Source: Magnolia sinica
Lineage: Eukaryota; Streptophyta; Magnoliopsida; Magnoliales; Magnoliaceae
Assembly (NCBI RefSeq): GCF_029962835.1
Contig: NC_080574.1
Coordinates: 28,308,001-28,372,000 of the forward strand
Direction of reading: 5' to 3'
Length of the DNA stretch: 64,000 nt
Shown: positions 1 through 14,500 of the stretch, in pieces
How positions within the stretch are numbered: position 1 is the first letter of the stretch
How the letters are laid out: each line of letters opens with the position of its first letter
Notes under the pieces: generated by a model
The model's input: only the letters and a program-made list of their open reading frames with translations
What the model was told of the DNA's origin: nothing
Databases searched by the model: none
Position numbers and translations under genes: made by a program

Positions 1-1403
1 TAATAATATGATGATGACTACATACACTAGAAAAATATGTACTTGATGTCTGGAAATAACACCCATAGATGCAAAAGGGGCAAAAAGAAAAAGACCATGT
101 GCAGCATCTTGTATGGATACAAGTCCATGTACTTAAGTAACCTTTCAATAGTTATAATCTTAGACGTGTGCATGTGTGCGTGTGAAGAAAATCGTCAAAT
201 TACCAGAATACTAGAATTACAAGGAATGCATTGGCTCACACTAAGTGATGTTGCGTGTTTGTACATAGTGCCTATGAGATGATTGGAGTTGGTTTGAGCC
301 TTTGCAGTCTCCATGAACTCCGAAGTACTTCTAAGAGACATAATTATCATTGTGACAGCCTTTATCCCAGCAATTTCAGTTCAGCATTTAAATCGTATAT
401 TGGCAGAAGCTTTTCAATTAGCTGCCCCCCAGACATTGACTCTCTTAACAGGCTCTGGAACCAACCATGGACAGGGTTAATATTGCCAACACCATCAGAC
501 CCAGTACTAACCCTCAGCCACCTAATCTATGCACAACCCAAAGCACAAGAGAGCAAATAAGGGATCAATGACACCAAAACACAAATGAAAAATAAATAGG
601 TACCATGGTACTTTTCCTCCGTTCATCTGGCATTTTCTTCAATTTTACAATATTGTTGAACAGCTTTTCTGCATTGAAAGGCAACGGAACTTTATTAAAA
701 CCGCTGGGCAAACAATCAATGGGAAAAACCTTTACGATTGTTGAACAACTTTGTCAACTAAAATAACCCATCATCTCCCATACACTTCCAAACCTCTACT
801 GATATACCATCTGATCCAAGAGCCTTCTTGTTTTCATCTTTCTCAAAGCTTCTTTCACTTCGGATATCCAAATCCTATGAAAGTGTCTATGGTCTCGAAT
901 GTTATTCGAGTTTATGGTTCCTTCTATCCCTATGCTCTCAGAGTGGTGGTCAGTTCTAAGTGATAAACAAGTAAAAGGGTCTTATCCTATTGTTTGAAAT
1001 GGTCAGTTACATGAATAACCCACATTCAATGAGATCATAAAACATTTTAATCACCCATTCAATAGAGATTTCCAAAAAATATCGCGATGCTGGACAACGT
1101 CCCATCACCATAGGGTCAAGAACAGTCCCTTGAGCAATACAATTGAAGTGGATTGTACATACACATCATTGTGGGCCCCGTAAAATCTCAAGGATGGGCA
1201 TCCCCCTACCAAGTGCTTCCCTTGTTGTGGCCCACATGAATCACGAATATGCCTGGTCTTTAAGCCCTACATGTAAAATGTGGTCATGCACCAGATGGTC
1301 GGACTGAATTTTGGAAGGGAAAATAAATATTTAAATCGGTGTGTCCCACCAGAGAGGTGCACCCCTTTACTACCACATAAACACCTTTCGGTGTGGTTAG
1401 CAG
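1..1403. other. PYRD intron 10, no gene seen
   Basis: AT-rich sequence without recognisable coding similarity. I looked on the minus strand for the missing PYRD C-terminus and found nothing. The ORFs here are short and lack domain similarity. Confidence 0.6.
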
Positions 1404-1880
1404 TATATAGGGTTTTGCTAACGTCCCCAGAGCTTTTATTTTATATGTGGAATGCCCAATCATCATTCGGGAACATTCATTCACTAGTACCATAGGGAGA
1501 AAGCCATGTTGCAAGAATCACACTGCCGGATGATCTTAACCCTATGAATGAGGCCCATTTGTTCTAACCATCTGTTTTTCATGAGCCATAGATAGCATCA
1601 ATAGAATCAACAAACCAAAGTACAGGAATCATATGCAATAAAAAGTGGGATCGATCAATTAGATGGTTTAAGATGATGATTGGACCTATTTTGTTTCTCT
1701 GCTCAATCTCGACTGTCCATTTTTCATGCTATTGATCGGATGCTTAAGATCATCCGTGTTGGCATGATTTTTGAACCATGGCTTATCCCTAATTGTATGC
1801 AAGAACGGATGGTCCGGATTGATGATTGGGCATCCCACATGCCACTTACAAGCTTTGGGGACGTTGCTTTTATACATATA
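1404..1880. mobile_element. Foldback MITE with long terminal inverted repeats
   Basis: The two halves are diverged inverted repeats of about 150 bases each. The left arm has GCTAACGTCCCCAGAGCTT, then GGAATGCCCAATCATCA and CGGATGATCTTAA. The right arm on the opposite strand has GCAACGTCCCCAAAGCTT, GGGATGCCCAATCATCA and CGGATGATCTTAA in the same order. There is no coding capacity. A target duplication is not clear. Long arms suggest a Mutator-type MITE, but the superfamily is unproven. Confidence 0.65.
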
Positions 1881-2461
1881 TAATTAGAAAAGCGATATAT
1901 ATAGTGTGTGCATGTGTGTGTGAATCAATTATTGAAAGACAAATACGATGGAATACGATAAAGTCCTTTAGTTCCCGGCAATTGGATTTTTCTTTTTCTT
2001 TTTTTTGGTAGTGATCCACCAGTATTTCCATCAGGCACAACTCCTCTATTTGTAGTGGTGTGACTCCGCTAGTTGTAGTGGTGTGACTCCTCTAGTCCTA
2101 CCGATGAGGCTCCACTAGAAGGCCTCACTATCCCTTCTCTTTTCTCTATCATTTACCGATTTTCTATTTTATTATTATTCCCTGCAAGTGGACACTGTTT
2201 TGAAGAGTATGGGTGCTAGTATCAGTCACTGTGAGCTGCTAGAGTGCTAGTGTTCTGCTGAAATTGTGAACAACCAGAAATTCAGATTGATTGGGTATGT
2301 CCAAAGTTTGTCTATACCCAGAAATATAATCCAGAAATCTGTTTAAGATTTAATTTTGCATCCCACCAATATAAGCAGAGTTGAGCATATAAAGATTCAG
2401 CATGTAATGCCATTTCAATTCAAGAACCATGGACTTGTCTTAAACTCAAAAAAGATCATAC
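1881..2461. other. PYRD intron 10, near donor; no gene
   Basis: No coding similarity. A roughly 24-base unit containing TAGTGGTGTGACTCC is repeated twice in tandem near 2047-2092. Confidence 0.5.
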
Positions 2462-2561
2462 CTTTATACGAGGAATGAGTGCAGGTCCTCCATATGCAAA
2501 GGCTGTGTAAAGCTGCACAAGGGTTGCTCCAGCTCGTATCTTTTTGTATGCATCCTCACCA
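2462..2561 (-). CDS. PYRD: PYRD exon 10 (last exon in window)
   Basis: 100 bases. The first base completes the Ser codon, then [18 protein letters not shown] to [10 protein letters not shown]. The donor GTATGA shows that at least one more exon follows. I found none at 1-2461, so intron 10 exceeds 2.4 kb and the stop codon is outside the window. Confidence 0.93.
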
Positions 2562-5500
2562 CTGTGTCAAATGCATTTCCAACAAATTTTAGTCAGTAGT
2601 TAGAATAGCAAGTGCAGGAATTCTAAAATATTAATGTCGTGAACTATCAAGCTATCAATACCTACCAATCAACAAAAAAAAAAAAAAAAACCTACTATAC
2701 CTGCTAACACCCCCACAGCCTATAAGAGGGATTTTTCCCTGATATGGACAAATGAAGCAGACCATAAATACCCATATTAGTGGAAAGAACAGAATTAAAT
2801 AACAATATGAGAGTAAAGAACAGAATAAAGCAACGATCAGAAAGGGAAAATTGCCAGAAGAGCACAGAGATTATAAAGAAAGAACGCCAGAAAGTAGCAT
2901 CAACATACCCTTGTGAGAACATACATGTCCCGGAGAACATTGGTGGATAGACCAAACAGAGGTTTCCCGCTCAAGCCACCTGATTCGTTAGCCAATGGAT
3001 TTCTACTTGCAGGATCTGGTCTTGAAATTGTTGTATTTGATATAATCTGTGGAGATAAAATGTTCCAGAAACCCACAATTAGGGTATCTTAAGATGTACA
3101 CAGAAATCAGATTTGGTTTGGTTTCTTTGGCAGAGTGCTTTTGGGAGCTTGGAAAATGGAATCTGCATTGGACATTTTCCATTTCCCCAGTATAATACAG
3201 TTTCCTTTTTCCCATTTTTTCCACTACAAATCTCAAGTGAGAAAAGAGTCGAGATAGGGAGGAAACCCGAATGTTCATCGAGTGATTGAGAACATGTGCA
3301 ATAATAAAAAGTCAAACAGAGGTACTGGAGAAAGAAGCAGAATTACACAGCTTAACAAACAAATAACAGCATCTTTTCTTACACAAGGAACATGAATACA
3401 AAGATGCATCCTGTTTTACACATGTGAGTCTGCCTTGAGCATAGTAAACCATTAGACAAAGTAGTAGAGTTATACAGGATACTCCTCCCTAACCTGCTTT
3501 AAGCAGTGAGGACATCCTAAGATTTAACACCAAAAAACGCCACCCACATCACCTAGAGACATCCTGCCCGGGTAAGTGATTTCTTTACTCAAGTTGAAAA
3601 TTATTCTTCATCTAGGGCTTTCCCAACTGCTGTTTAACATGTTTCTTTCTGTTTTTCTGAATTCCACCAATTTTCACATTAAGGACCTGTTTGATTGCGT
3701 GGGAAAGGAAGGAAAAGAAAATGCAAGTGTAATTAATCAATTACCTTTTCGGGATTATTCACTGGTGGATTCCAAAAGGAGGGGCATGTTTGTTTCACAA
3801 GTGGAAATCTTAAATTTATTAGACAACGGTTACCCCATATCGGGTCCCAAAGAATTGTCCCTCATGCCAAGTCTAATTATTACCGTGTGGAATCCATGGT
3901 TTTTCTTGCATATCAAAATGTCCCATCAAGGGATTGCCAATTTTATTTTTTCCATGGATCCACATAATCAAAGATGCCCTAAGAAAAAATACCTATCTGA
4001 GTTTGTTCCCTCTTCTTCCCCCTTGTGCATCATTTTACTAAGGGCTTCAGCGACAACCACAAATAAATAAGGGGAGTGCATATCCTCCTACCTAAGGCCT
4101 CTCGAGGACTTTAAAAAGCCTTTGGGAGAACCGTTAACCAGTACCGAGAAGAAAGCCGATCGAATGCAAGACTTCATCCAGCCCCTCCATTTTGGACCAC
4201 ATCCCAACCGTTCCAGTATGTAATCTAAGAAGCCCCAATCAACATGATCATAAGCCTTCTCCAGGTCTAACTTGCACACAACACCACTTCGTTTCTCCAT
4301 ATGTCTGGACTCTATGCATTCATAAACAATAAGAGCACTATCAAGGATGCGTCTTCCCAAAGCAAATGTGCATTGATAGTCAGCAATGACTTTAGACAAA
4401 ACCCCAAGAAGCCACAGCGCCAAAAACTTCGCTAGGACCTTATAAGGACTGCCAATTAAGCCAATAGGGCGAAAATCCTTCTACTGTTCCGCTCCTTCAA
4501 TCTTGGGGATAAGCGTTATGAAAGTAGCATCCAGATCCATTGAAAGCCGATTCTGCTCATAGAACTCGATCATGATATCCGTGATGTCCTTCTAAAAGAT
4601 GGGCCAAAAGATTTGAAAGAAGGCAATAGGAAACCCATCAGGGCCCAGGGCTTTATCACCACACACAGCATCAATGGCAGCTTTAACCTCCTCTACAGTA
4701 AACGGTGCTTCCAAAGAAGCAATATCCTCATCAGATAACGTATAAAAGACAAGCGATCAAGCCGTGGCCCATTCCCATCTTCTCCAGATAGCAACTTACT
4801 GTAATAGCCGATAATGGAATCACAAATCTTTCCCCTATCCGTTGTTGTTTCTCTGTCAATGACCAAGCTACTGATGCGGTTATGTCTGTCCCAATCGCTA
4901 GCAATACTGTGGAATTAACGGGTATTGTTATCTCCTTTGAGCCAAACCGCTCTAGAATGTTGGCGCCACTTGATTTCTTCTTCTTTGGCATGGCTAGCAA
5001 GACTACTAGGATTATCTCCCTTAACTCAGTGAATATTATAATCAACTTCTTAAGAAAGCACAGTACAGTCAGAAACAAAGGCTATTAGAAACTCACGCAT
5101 AGGCGCCTCAATCATATTATGTAAGTAACTATCATTTATTAGTCATGTATCTCGTTATTATTGATTATCAAAGAGCAATTTAGTCATCAAAGTCTGACAA
5201 CCTACATTTCTTTTGTTGAAAGCATGATTGATCACTGTTACTTTGACAAAGGTAACATGCAACTGACTAGAGTCAGATCCTCAATCAAACATAAATTCCA
5301 ATTTGGACATTCTAGACGTCAAGACATTAGCTACAGGAAGTACCAGGACCAAGAATCAACCCACCAAGGATTTCTTAAACTCCCAAATAAGCTCAAATTT
5401 ATTCAAAGAAAAATGATACTTGTGTGTTAGGCACATAAGCAAAAAACAAAAACTGGTACCACTGAACTGTAGCAAGATTGACAATACAATCTTCGTGCTA

Positions 5501-8500
5501 GTTATATGTCCCTCCACATCAAAACTATAAGAGAAGTTATGGCACTAGTATGTTGACCATCTATTTTCATGTAACTTGTTGTCCTAATTCATGGTTCAGA
5601 ATAATCGATATCATATCGGCATGGTATGGATTTATATCAACCTGTCACCCACAAAAACAGAAGGGGGAAAAAAAAAACAAAAAAAACAAAAAAAACAAAA
5701 ACAAAAACAAAAAACAAAAAACAAAAAAAAAAAAACAAAAAACAAAAAACAAAAACAAATTTTTTTTAAAAAAATGAAGAAGAAGAAGAAAAGAACAAAG
5801 ACATAAAAGCATGTATCGGCCAATACGTATCAGAATTGATATGGGGTAGATATAAACGAAAGGGCCAATATGGCCATAAAGGCTCAAATTTGATTCTTAA
5901 TTTTAAGATTTCTCTCATTTTTCCTTTCATTCTAATCATGAACTAAACTTAAAAAGCCATTTTAGACTAGATCTATAACTATTTTCGGTATCAAAACGCA
6001 AGAGTTGAGTGGGATTCTGCGAATCAAAGAATGAAGTAATATGAGGAAAATAAGAAAAGAAAAGGAAAAAAAAAAACTGGGAGGGGAGGGGGGGTAAACC
6101 ATCGCCTTTTTTCGTTTTTCATATTCCTTTGTTGTATTTAATATAATGAGACTTCATCATCATGTAAACCTTATCCCAACTAATTGAGGTAGGCTATAAT
6201 GTAATGAGACCTAATCCACCAAATCATGCTTAATGTATGATCGATTGGGGCCTATTTGGTTGACTTTTCGGCTGATCAAGACAACAAACAGCATTCCTAT
6301 CAAAGAATGCTCCAATATACCATTATACACATGTCCAAAACAAAAGGAGAGAGAGATTATTGAATTTCTCATTTTCCCTTTTTCTGATGTTTACCACTAA
6401 TTCTTAGCTTAAAAATGATCAGCTGATATGGTCCAATACAGACCAATATGAATACAATATGCCAGTATCCTATCAGTTTTGAACCAGGGCGATATGCCCC
6501 ATGATGCCCATATTCAAGACCATATCCTGATTCACTTGTTCATAAAGGATAAACTCATAGGAAATATGATTAAATTTAAAAGCAATGTCTTCAAAATGTT
6601 AGAGAAGTTGTAAGGAATTTAAGATAGACATGTGCAGACAGTGATAAACCATGCACAGCATTGTTAATGGACCGAGAATAGGCCGAGCAGAATCAAAATT
6701 TTGAATAGGGATGGCTAATGCCAATATAAAAAAATCCAGGCCGAAGCCAACCCCAGTCCTGGCCCAGGTGCATACCAAATCATGGGATATCTGCATGTCA
6801 AATCAATAGAAGGGAGATTGTCACAAATGCCATTAATTACTAAACATAGAAAACACTAAGACCTGGAAGTACTGAAGGATGACTTGAAGCTAAGAAGGCT
6901 AAAGCATCAAAATGTGTGGATCAAAAAGTTACCAATCCATCCAAGTGGAGAGCAAGAGCAACCTAGAAAAATGTAAAAGGAAACAATAAGAGAGATTTGA
7001 TGGAAATTAACATGAAAAAGAAACAGCATCCAAAACCATAACATATGAGTACCGCTGCAATATCTTCAAGGTCCTGTTTAGAGAGGTCAGGAGCAATCTT
7101 CACTAGCAACGGGGGTGGACCATCCTCGGCCCACTGCATTTCATCCCGGGCAGCTTGTACCTTATGACAAGCATAATACTTATAAGGATTGACAGGCTTG
7201 TGCAGCATAGCATCAATTGATAGACAAGGAAATTTTAAATAAACAATAGGAATGAAGCTACCAACCTTCTTAACCAGATCCTTCAGTTGTTTTCTCCCTT
7301 GAAGTTTACGCAATCCAGGAGTGTTTGGTGACGAAACATTTATAACCTGCATGGTGATGCCAAGTAAATTGCCACAAATTTGACAGCATGCTTGAATAGC
7401 ATATGGGGTAATAACGATTACGATGGTGATATCTATAGCTGAACAGTAATTCAAGAGACTAAAAGATAAGGCCACTGAACCCAAGCATAGTAAAATATGT
7501 CATTAGATAAAGAGTTTGTGTGCATCCGTGGGTGTGCGCGTGGTTGCATACCAAGTAGTCTGCAAACTGTGATAAAGTGTGGACTCCTTGAACATAATCA
7601 GCAGAAGCATCTTCACTTGTCTTATTCTTTCCAAGATTGACTCCAAGAATGCCAGGGCCTGCTTTTCCTCCATGTTTTACTTCATCATTGGTTGCAAAAG
7701 AAGAGCTTGAGGAATCGTCCAGCTTCCTCTTACCATGCTGGGCACCTAACCGCTTTGCGACAACCACAATGCCTTCACTGTTGAAGCCACAGCGATTAAT
7801 GATAGCACTGCCAAGTAAGCAAAAAAGTCTGAGTACCATTTCCAGTTTTATGTGCTTAGGGAATTGGTAAGCTTTTTCAATCAAATGCAGGCCACCTATT
7901 GCAATTTTAATGACCCACGGAATCAGACAGCACAATGAATTTAATGCAACACTGATTTGTCAAAATTGAAGTACCACAAATAGAGACCTACACTCAGGCT
8001 GTGAGAAAATAAGAAGCAACATACATGCTTACCCCTCCTCACGCAACCTGAAGATGCGAGGCTTTGGATTACCCTCCTGTGGAATAGGAGTCACCGAGCC
8101 AACCTCTACAAAGCCAAAGCCTAACCCTAGTAAACCTTCAACTGCCTCCGCATTTTTATCAAAACCAGCTGCAAGACCTACTGGATTTGAAAATTTCCTT
8201 CCCCAGACTTCAAGTCCCAGTAATGGTGAGTCTGGCCTCTTCTCCCTTGGAACCCAGCCACGAGCTGCTGCTGATACTGCTAATTGATGAGCAACCTCCG
8301 GATCTAGGAAAGAAAAGAATGGATTCACAAGTTTTGTCGCTGAAAATAGCCACCCACTGCACAGATTACAAGCAAGACAAGATTATTAGCATGAATAACC
8401 AAAATACACGATAGAATATTACAAACAAAATTTCCAAATTTCCATAGGCGTGAGAAGGAAATAAAAGACCTCCAAAACTGCAGCCATTAAAATATACAGA

Positions 8501-11500
8501 ACTATGGAAGTGTAAAAAATGAAGGATGAGCTGATGTTCTGAAAGACTGTTTAATTCTTCCATTCAAATTGCAATCAAATTAGGATGGGATGAAGACCTT
8601 GTTAAAGACTCATCCACCTGTAACATAGCACTACAGAAAATAACATGACATGACCCAGAAAATGGAAAGGCTCAGCTACATTTTTTTAAGCGGGTAAGCT
8701 GGGACTGAACCTGCAATCCAAGGTTGTGACACAGAACTGTCCAACAGAGTCATGGTCCAACCCCACCAACTCATGCAGCCAATTTACAAGTGATTCAGAA
8801 CATGGAAATCTTGATACTTAATTAACAGATGTCTATCTGATATTTTGAAACTTGGTAGTTGTACAATGGAATTCAGTGCCTAAATCCCTATACAACCACA
8901 TCCTCAGCAGTTCCCGTGGCTCGGCAGCCCGCTCGGCAGATTACATGTGGAAATACAAGCTCCCGCCAAAGATTGTGGTCTTCACATGGCTAGTCAGTAA
9001 CAGGAAGGTCCTGACAGTAGATAACCTAAGGAAAAGAGGTATGTGTATTCCTAATATCTGTCTTTGCTGCATGGCGGAAGCAGAATCGGTGAATCACCTC
9101 TTCATTCAATGCCCTCTTACGCTTCAGTTATGGTCAGCGGTCTTTTCTTGGTTCAACATTTCTTGGGTTCTCCCTCCCTCTTCCGATACTATGATTAAAG
9201 CATGGCATGGGGTATATTTCGGCAAACAGAAAAATCAGATCTGGAGAATGGCTTTAGTGGCAGTTTGGTGGGCGATTTGGGAAGAGCGCAATGGGAGATG
9301 CTTTGTGGGGGAATCGCATGTAGTTGGGTTTATAATTAAGAAGGTTCACTTCCTAAGAGTGGAATGGGCCTCCCATGCTCTGCAGCCTGGCTGTAGCGAT
9401 CCATTTTTATTTCCTTTTTCTTAGGAGCGTTGGTCTGCTATCTCAGCGGCCCATCCCTTCTTGTATCTTTTCTCATTTATAAAATTTTCGTCACTTCTCA
9501 AAAAAATAAATAAATAAAAATTGGAAGACAGAAGAAACAAATATTGGCATGTATCAAACAGAGGTTTCTAGAAAAAATAAGCCCTCGACTTAAAGAGCTA
9601 AAACGACTTACAATGTCAATTATATGCACAACAATTGTAGGGCTGTCAACGGGGCAGTACGGGTTTTTCAGGGTCTTGGTCTCATTTTTTAGGACACTAT
9701 GACTCGGTTTGGTTGCAAATTGGGTCTTTGGACCTTGGTTTCAAGCTGGGTCCAGGTCAGGTCCAAGTCAAATAAGGGGATTTGCATGGTTGGACCCACC
9801 TGATGGATGGATTAGATGATACACATGTTGCCACTTAGACATGTGTGGCTAAATGGGCTCTCTTACATGTGTGTGGCTTAGGAAATGTCATCCTATGGCT
9901 AGAATTATATAAATGCATACATACATGCATATAGCTATTAAAATTAACTAAACCAGATCTGGAACCAACCCAACCTGATTTTAACCAAGTCCAAGATGGT
10001 GGACCCAACCTAACCCAACTGGACCTAATTTTGAATGGGTGCAAAACAGTAGAGACCAAAACTAACCCAATATCTAAACCAAGGTGTTCCGTAATGGTAA
10101 CGGTGACCGTAACGGCCACCACAGTTACCTTTACGATACAGGGCATAACGGCTGTCACGGCCCTGTAACGGCCGTTACAGTCTCTCTTTTTTATTTTTTT
10201 ATTTATTCAAAAAACTCCCGAAAAACCTGTATCTACCCCGTAATGTTGATTAAAAAGTATGAAAAACCTATATATGTCTCATACTAGACCATTACGGGGC
10301 TATTATGGCCTTTATAGGGGATGTAATGTCTCATTAACGGCAATTACGGGTCATTTTTTTTCATAACGGCTGTTACAACCGTTACGACCCCGTAATATGC
10401 AACGGTTGCCACTGTTACCTTTACGTGACGGCTTTTACAGCCCGTAACGGTTACGGCACACCATGGTCTAAACAAGTTTTTAAAACTGGGTCGGATCCAT
10501 CAGGGGCCCATAGACAGCCCTAAACATAAGGCTAACTGTTATGACCTGGGTTTTGGCGGTGGACGTGGGATCAAGTGAAGGGATGAGGTAAAGGCGGAAT
10601 GGATTTAGGTGTCTTCTTTGGTCGACCAATGTTGAGAGAAAAAACTATAGGATTGTTAAAGGGATCCAATCCTTGCTGCAGACAGCTGTTTGGAGATAAA
10701 CTTCATGTCCTTCATTCATTCCTTTCCCATTTTTGTAGACTCTAGTTACAAATGATTCAATTACACCCAACTTTTCCCACTACACACCCAACTTTTCCAC
10801 TACACGGATGTGGGGATGTCTTTCCTAAAACTAGGACTTAAACAAGGAAAGTACCTAAGACTCATGCATGAAATAAGGAACTAATACAACCAACTACTAA
10901 CCTCACTTGCAAACATGCCTAAAACCATGCCTAAATACATGCAAACAAAATGACACGTACAACTGACCACTTCCAATGACTGGTTTGTAACATCCCCTCC
11001 TCCTTAAAAAGAGCCCTTGCCCTCAAGGGCTATCTCTGGAAACCTCATCTTCAATTCTTCAAGATTCTCCCACGTGGCATCTGCAGGAGATAGACCCACC
11101 CAATGCACCAATGCTTCAGCTTTCCCTCTTTTTGTGCGATTGTCTAGTATTGCTTGAGGATTTGGAACCATTCGAGACTCTTCATCTACTTCAGAAAGTT
11201 GTTCGATCACCTGCTTAGCATCCCCAATCTTCGGTTTGAGCAATGAAACATGAAACACCGGATGTATCCTTGAATCTTTTGGCAAGTCAAGCTTGTAAGC
11301 AACGCAACCAATCTTCTCTAATATCTTAAATGGCCCGTAATACTTGGGAGCGAGTTTCATATTTCGCCTGAGAGCAACGGAAGCTTGCCTGTAGGGTTGG
11401 AGTCTAAGATAGACCCAATCTCCTACAGAGTAATCTTTTTCTCTGTGGGACCCATCATAAACCTGTTTCATACGAGACTGAGCTTTCTTCAAGGCCTCAC

Positions 11501-14500
11501 GCAACTCCTTCAGCACCTTGTCCCTATGAAGCAGCTCATCTTCCACAGCTTGTACCTTTGCAGTGCTGGAAATATAAGATAATAAAGTTGGAGGGGTGCG
11601 GCCATAAACTGCCTCGAATGGAGTCTTCTTGATCGCTAAACAATACTCCGCCCATGTTAGCCATCACATCCATTCTTTTGGTCTGGTTCCACTGAAACAA
11701 CGGAGATACATCTCCATAGTGCGATTGGTTATCTCTGTCCGCCCGTCGGTTTGCAAGTGGTAAGAGGAGCTAAAATTGAATTGGGTCCCATGCAATTGGA
11801 AAAGCTCCTTCCAAAACGCACTTGTGAAAGTTGGGTCTCGGTCACAAACTATGGATTCAGGCATACCATGAAGTTTAAATATTTGATCAAAGAAAACACG
11901 AGCAACTCCTACAGCCGTATATGGATGCTTTAATGGAACAAAATGACTGTATTTAGATAGGCGATCTATTACCACAAAAATTGTTGACTTGCCTTGGGAG
12001 GGTGGAAGTCCCTCCACGAAGTTCATGCTAATGTGCGACCAAATTTGTGTAGGGATTGGAAGAGGTTGGAGAAGTCCAGCCGGTTGTCTGTGCTCAGCCT
12101 TGTTCCGCTAACAGACATCACACTTCTTGATAAATTCTGAGTTGTTGCTTAAGCCCGGTCCAGTAAAACATCGCCTTCAAGCGCTGGAGTGTTTTGACTA
12201 ATCCTTCATGTGTGCTATTATGGAACTGAGATAGTATATCCTGCAAGAGCCGAGAGTCATCTGCAAGGTAAATGCGATCTTTTAAAAAAAAGTACACCTT
12301 CATGAAACCTCTATGGGCCAATGGCATTATCTGCCAAGCATAGCTGGACTAGTCGTTGGAGCTTGGGGTTAGATGCAACTTCTTCTCTGATGGCTGAGAT
12401 CCACCGTGGAACGGGAGAAGAAACAGCTACAACCTCTCCTTCGTAGTTGCTTCGGGATAGCGCATCCGCCACTACATTTTCTCCCCCTTGTTTGTACTCT
12501 ATGGTGAAGTCGAACCCCATCAGTTTGTAGAGCCATTTTTGTTGTGCAAGGGTGGTGATCTTTTGCTCCCACAAGTACTCAAGGCTTCGCTGATCCAAGC
12601 GGACAATAAAAGTTCTTCCAAGCAAGTATGGCCTCCATTTTTGGACCATAGAGACTAGTGCAAGCATCTCCTTATCATAAGTTGACATGAGGAGATTCTT
12701 CCCATTAAGAGATCGGCTAAAGAATACTATCGGTCTCTTGTCCTGCAGTAAGACAGCGCCAATTCCCAACCCAGATGCGTCACATTCTGCCAGAAAGTTT
12801 TTAGAAAAATCAGGCAAGGCTAGAACCGGCGCCCTTGTCATTGCTTGTTTCAGGTTTTTGAAAGCTTCCTCAGCAACTTGGGACTAGGCGAACCCTTCTT
12901 TTTTTAGCATTTTTGTAAGAGGCCTAGTTATTTTTCTGTAGTCCTGAATGAACTTACGGTAATAACCAGTGAGGCCAAGGAAACCTCGAAGCGCTTTGGG
13001 TGTAATCGGCTTGGGCCAATTAGTCATAGCCGCAACCTTCTCAGGATCTACTGCCACTCCTTGGCGAGTAATGATGTGGCCCAAATAGGCTACTTGTGTC
13101 ACCAAAATGACACTTTTGCTTTTTCACAAATAGCTTGTTAGTTCATAAGATATCAAAGATCACCTTCAAATGTTGTAAATGGTCATCCCATGTCTTGCCA
13201 TAGATCAGTATATCGTCAAAGAAAACAAGGACGAACTTACGGAGATGATCGCGGAAGATGTCATTCATGAGGGCTTGAAAAGAGGAGGGCGCATTTGTCA
13301 GGCCAAATGGCATGACTAGAAATTCATAATGCCCACCATGTGTTCAAAAGGCTGTTTTGTGGATGTCTTGGGGGTGGACTCGAATTTGATAATAGTCAGA
13401 GCGTAAGTCTAACTTGGAGAAGAAGAGAGCACCATGTAATTCATCCAGCAGGTCGTCGATCACAGGAATTGGAAACTTGTCTTTTATGGTGACCTTGTTG
13501 AGAGCCCTATAGTCGATGCACATCCTCCATGACTCGTCATGTTTCTTGACCAGTAACACAGGCGAAGAATAAGGACTCGTGCTAGGCCGTATGACTCCTG
13601 ATTTCAGCAAATCGCTCACCAATTTTTCAATCTCTGTCTTCTGAAAATGAGGGTAATGATACGGGCGTACGTTGACAGGTTCGGCCCCAGCAAGGAGTGG
13701 GATGTGATGATCATGTTGGCATGGTGGTGGGAGACCGACTGGTTCAGAGAAGACATCTGCATAATCATCCAATATTGCAAGGAGGGTGTTGTCGATTGCC
13801 TTGGCTTGTGGAGTAGCTATTGCATTAAGCAGTAAGACCACTCCTGGGCGCCCCTGCTTTAATACTCATTCTAGGCAAAAGTTTTCTACGAGCTTGTCTT
13901 GTGGAGATGCTAAACCTTGCAATGAGATTTCTTTTCCCGAAACTGTGAAACGCATTTGAAGGTTGGCAAAATCCCAGATTATGGGACCCAAAGTCCTGAG
14001 CCATTGGGTACCCAAGACAATCTCATATCCATCCAAGGGTAACAAGTAGAAGTCTAATAAAAATGGGGTACCTTGGATATGGAGTGGGACCTGGTTGCAC
14101 CGGCCTAGGCTGATCAACCGTTCCCCACTTGCTATGGCCACCTCAAATGGCCTCCCTTCCAACGCTTGGAGCCCAACTTTAGCAGCCAGAGAGCTACTAA
14201 TAAAATTGTGTGTGCTCCCTGAATCCACCAAAATCTTCCCTAGTGTTGAAAACAACGTACCTTTCAATCTCATAGTTTGGGGAGTATGAGCTCCAGAAAT
14301 TGCATTGAAAGAGATCTCGGGCGTGCTCTCACTAGCTCCTTCGACCTCTTGTGACACTTCTCCTTCATCGTCTTCATCCTCCTCGGGCCAGTAAGCTTCA
14401 ATGATGAATAGGCGTTTGTATTGATGGCCAGGGGAGTATTTTTCATTGCAGCGGAAGCAAAGGCCCTTATCTCTCCTTTCTTTGACTTCTTCCAGTGTCA

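Noticed and set aside
1-2461. Possible terminal PYRD exon
   Set aside because: I searched the minus strand for a segment like ELxxCLERDGFKS and found none, so the last exon is placed outside the window.
5550-5806. Lys-rich and Phe-rich ORFs
   Set aside because: They are translations of an A-rich low-complexity tract.
8680-8790. Possible tRNA-derived SINE on the minus strand
   Set aside because: There is a loose resemblance to a B box (GGTTCAGTCCC) and an A-rich end, but the A box is poor, there is no target duplication and no second copy in the window.
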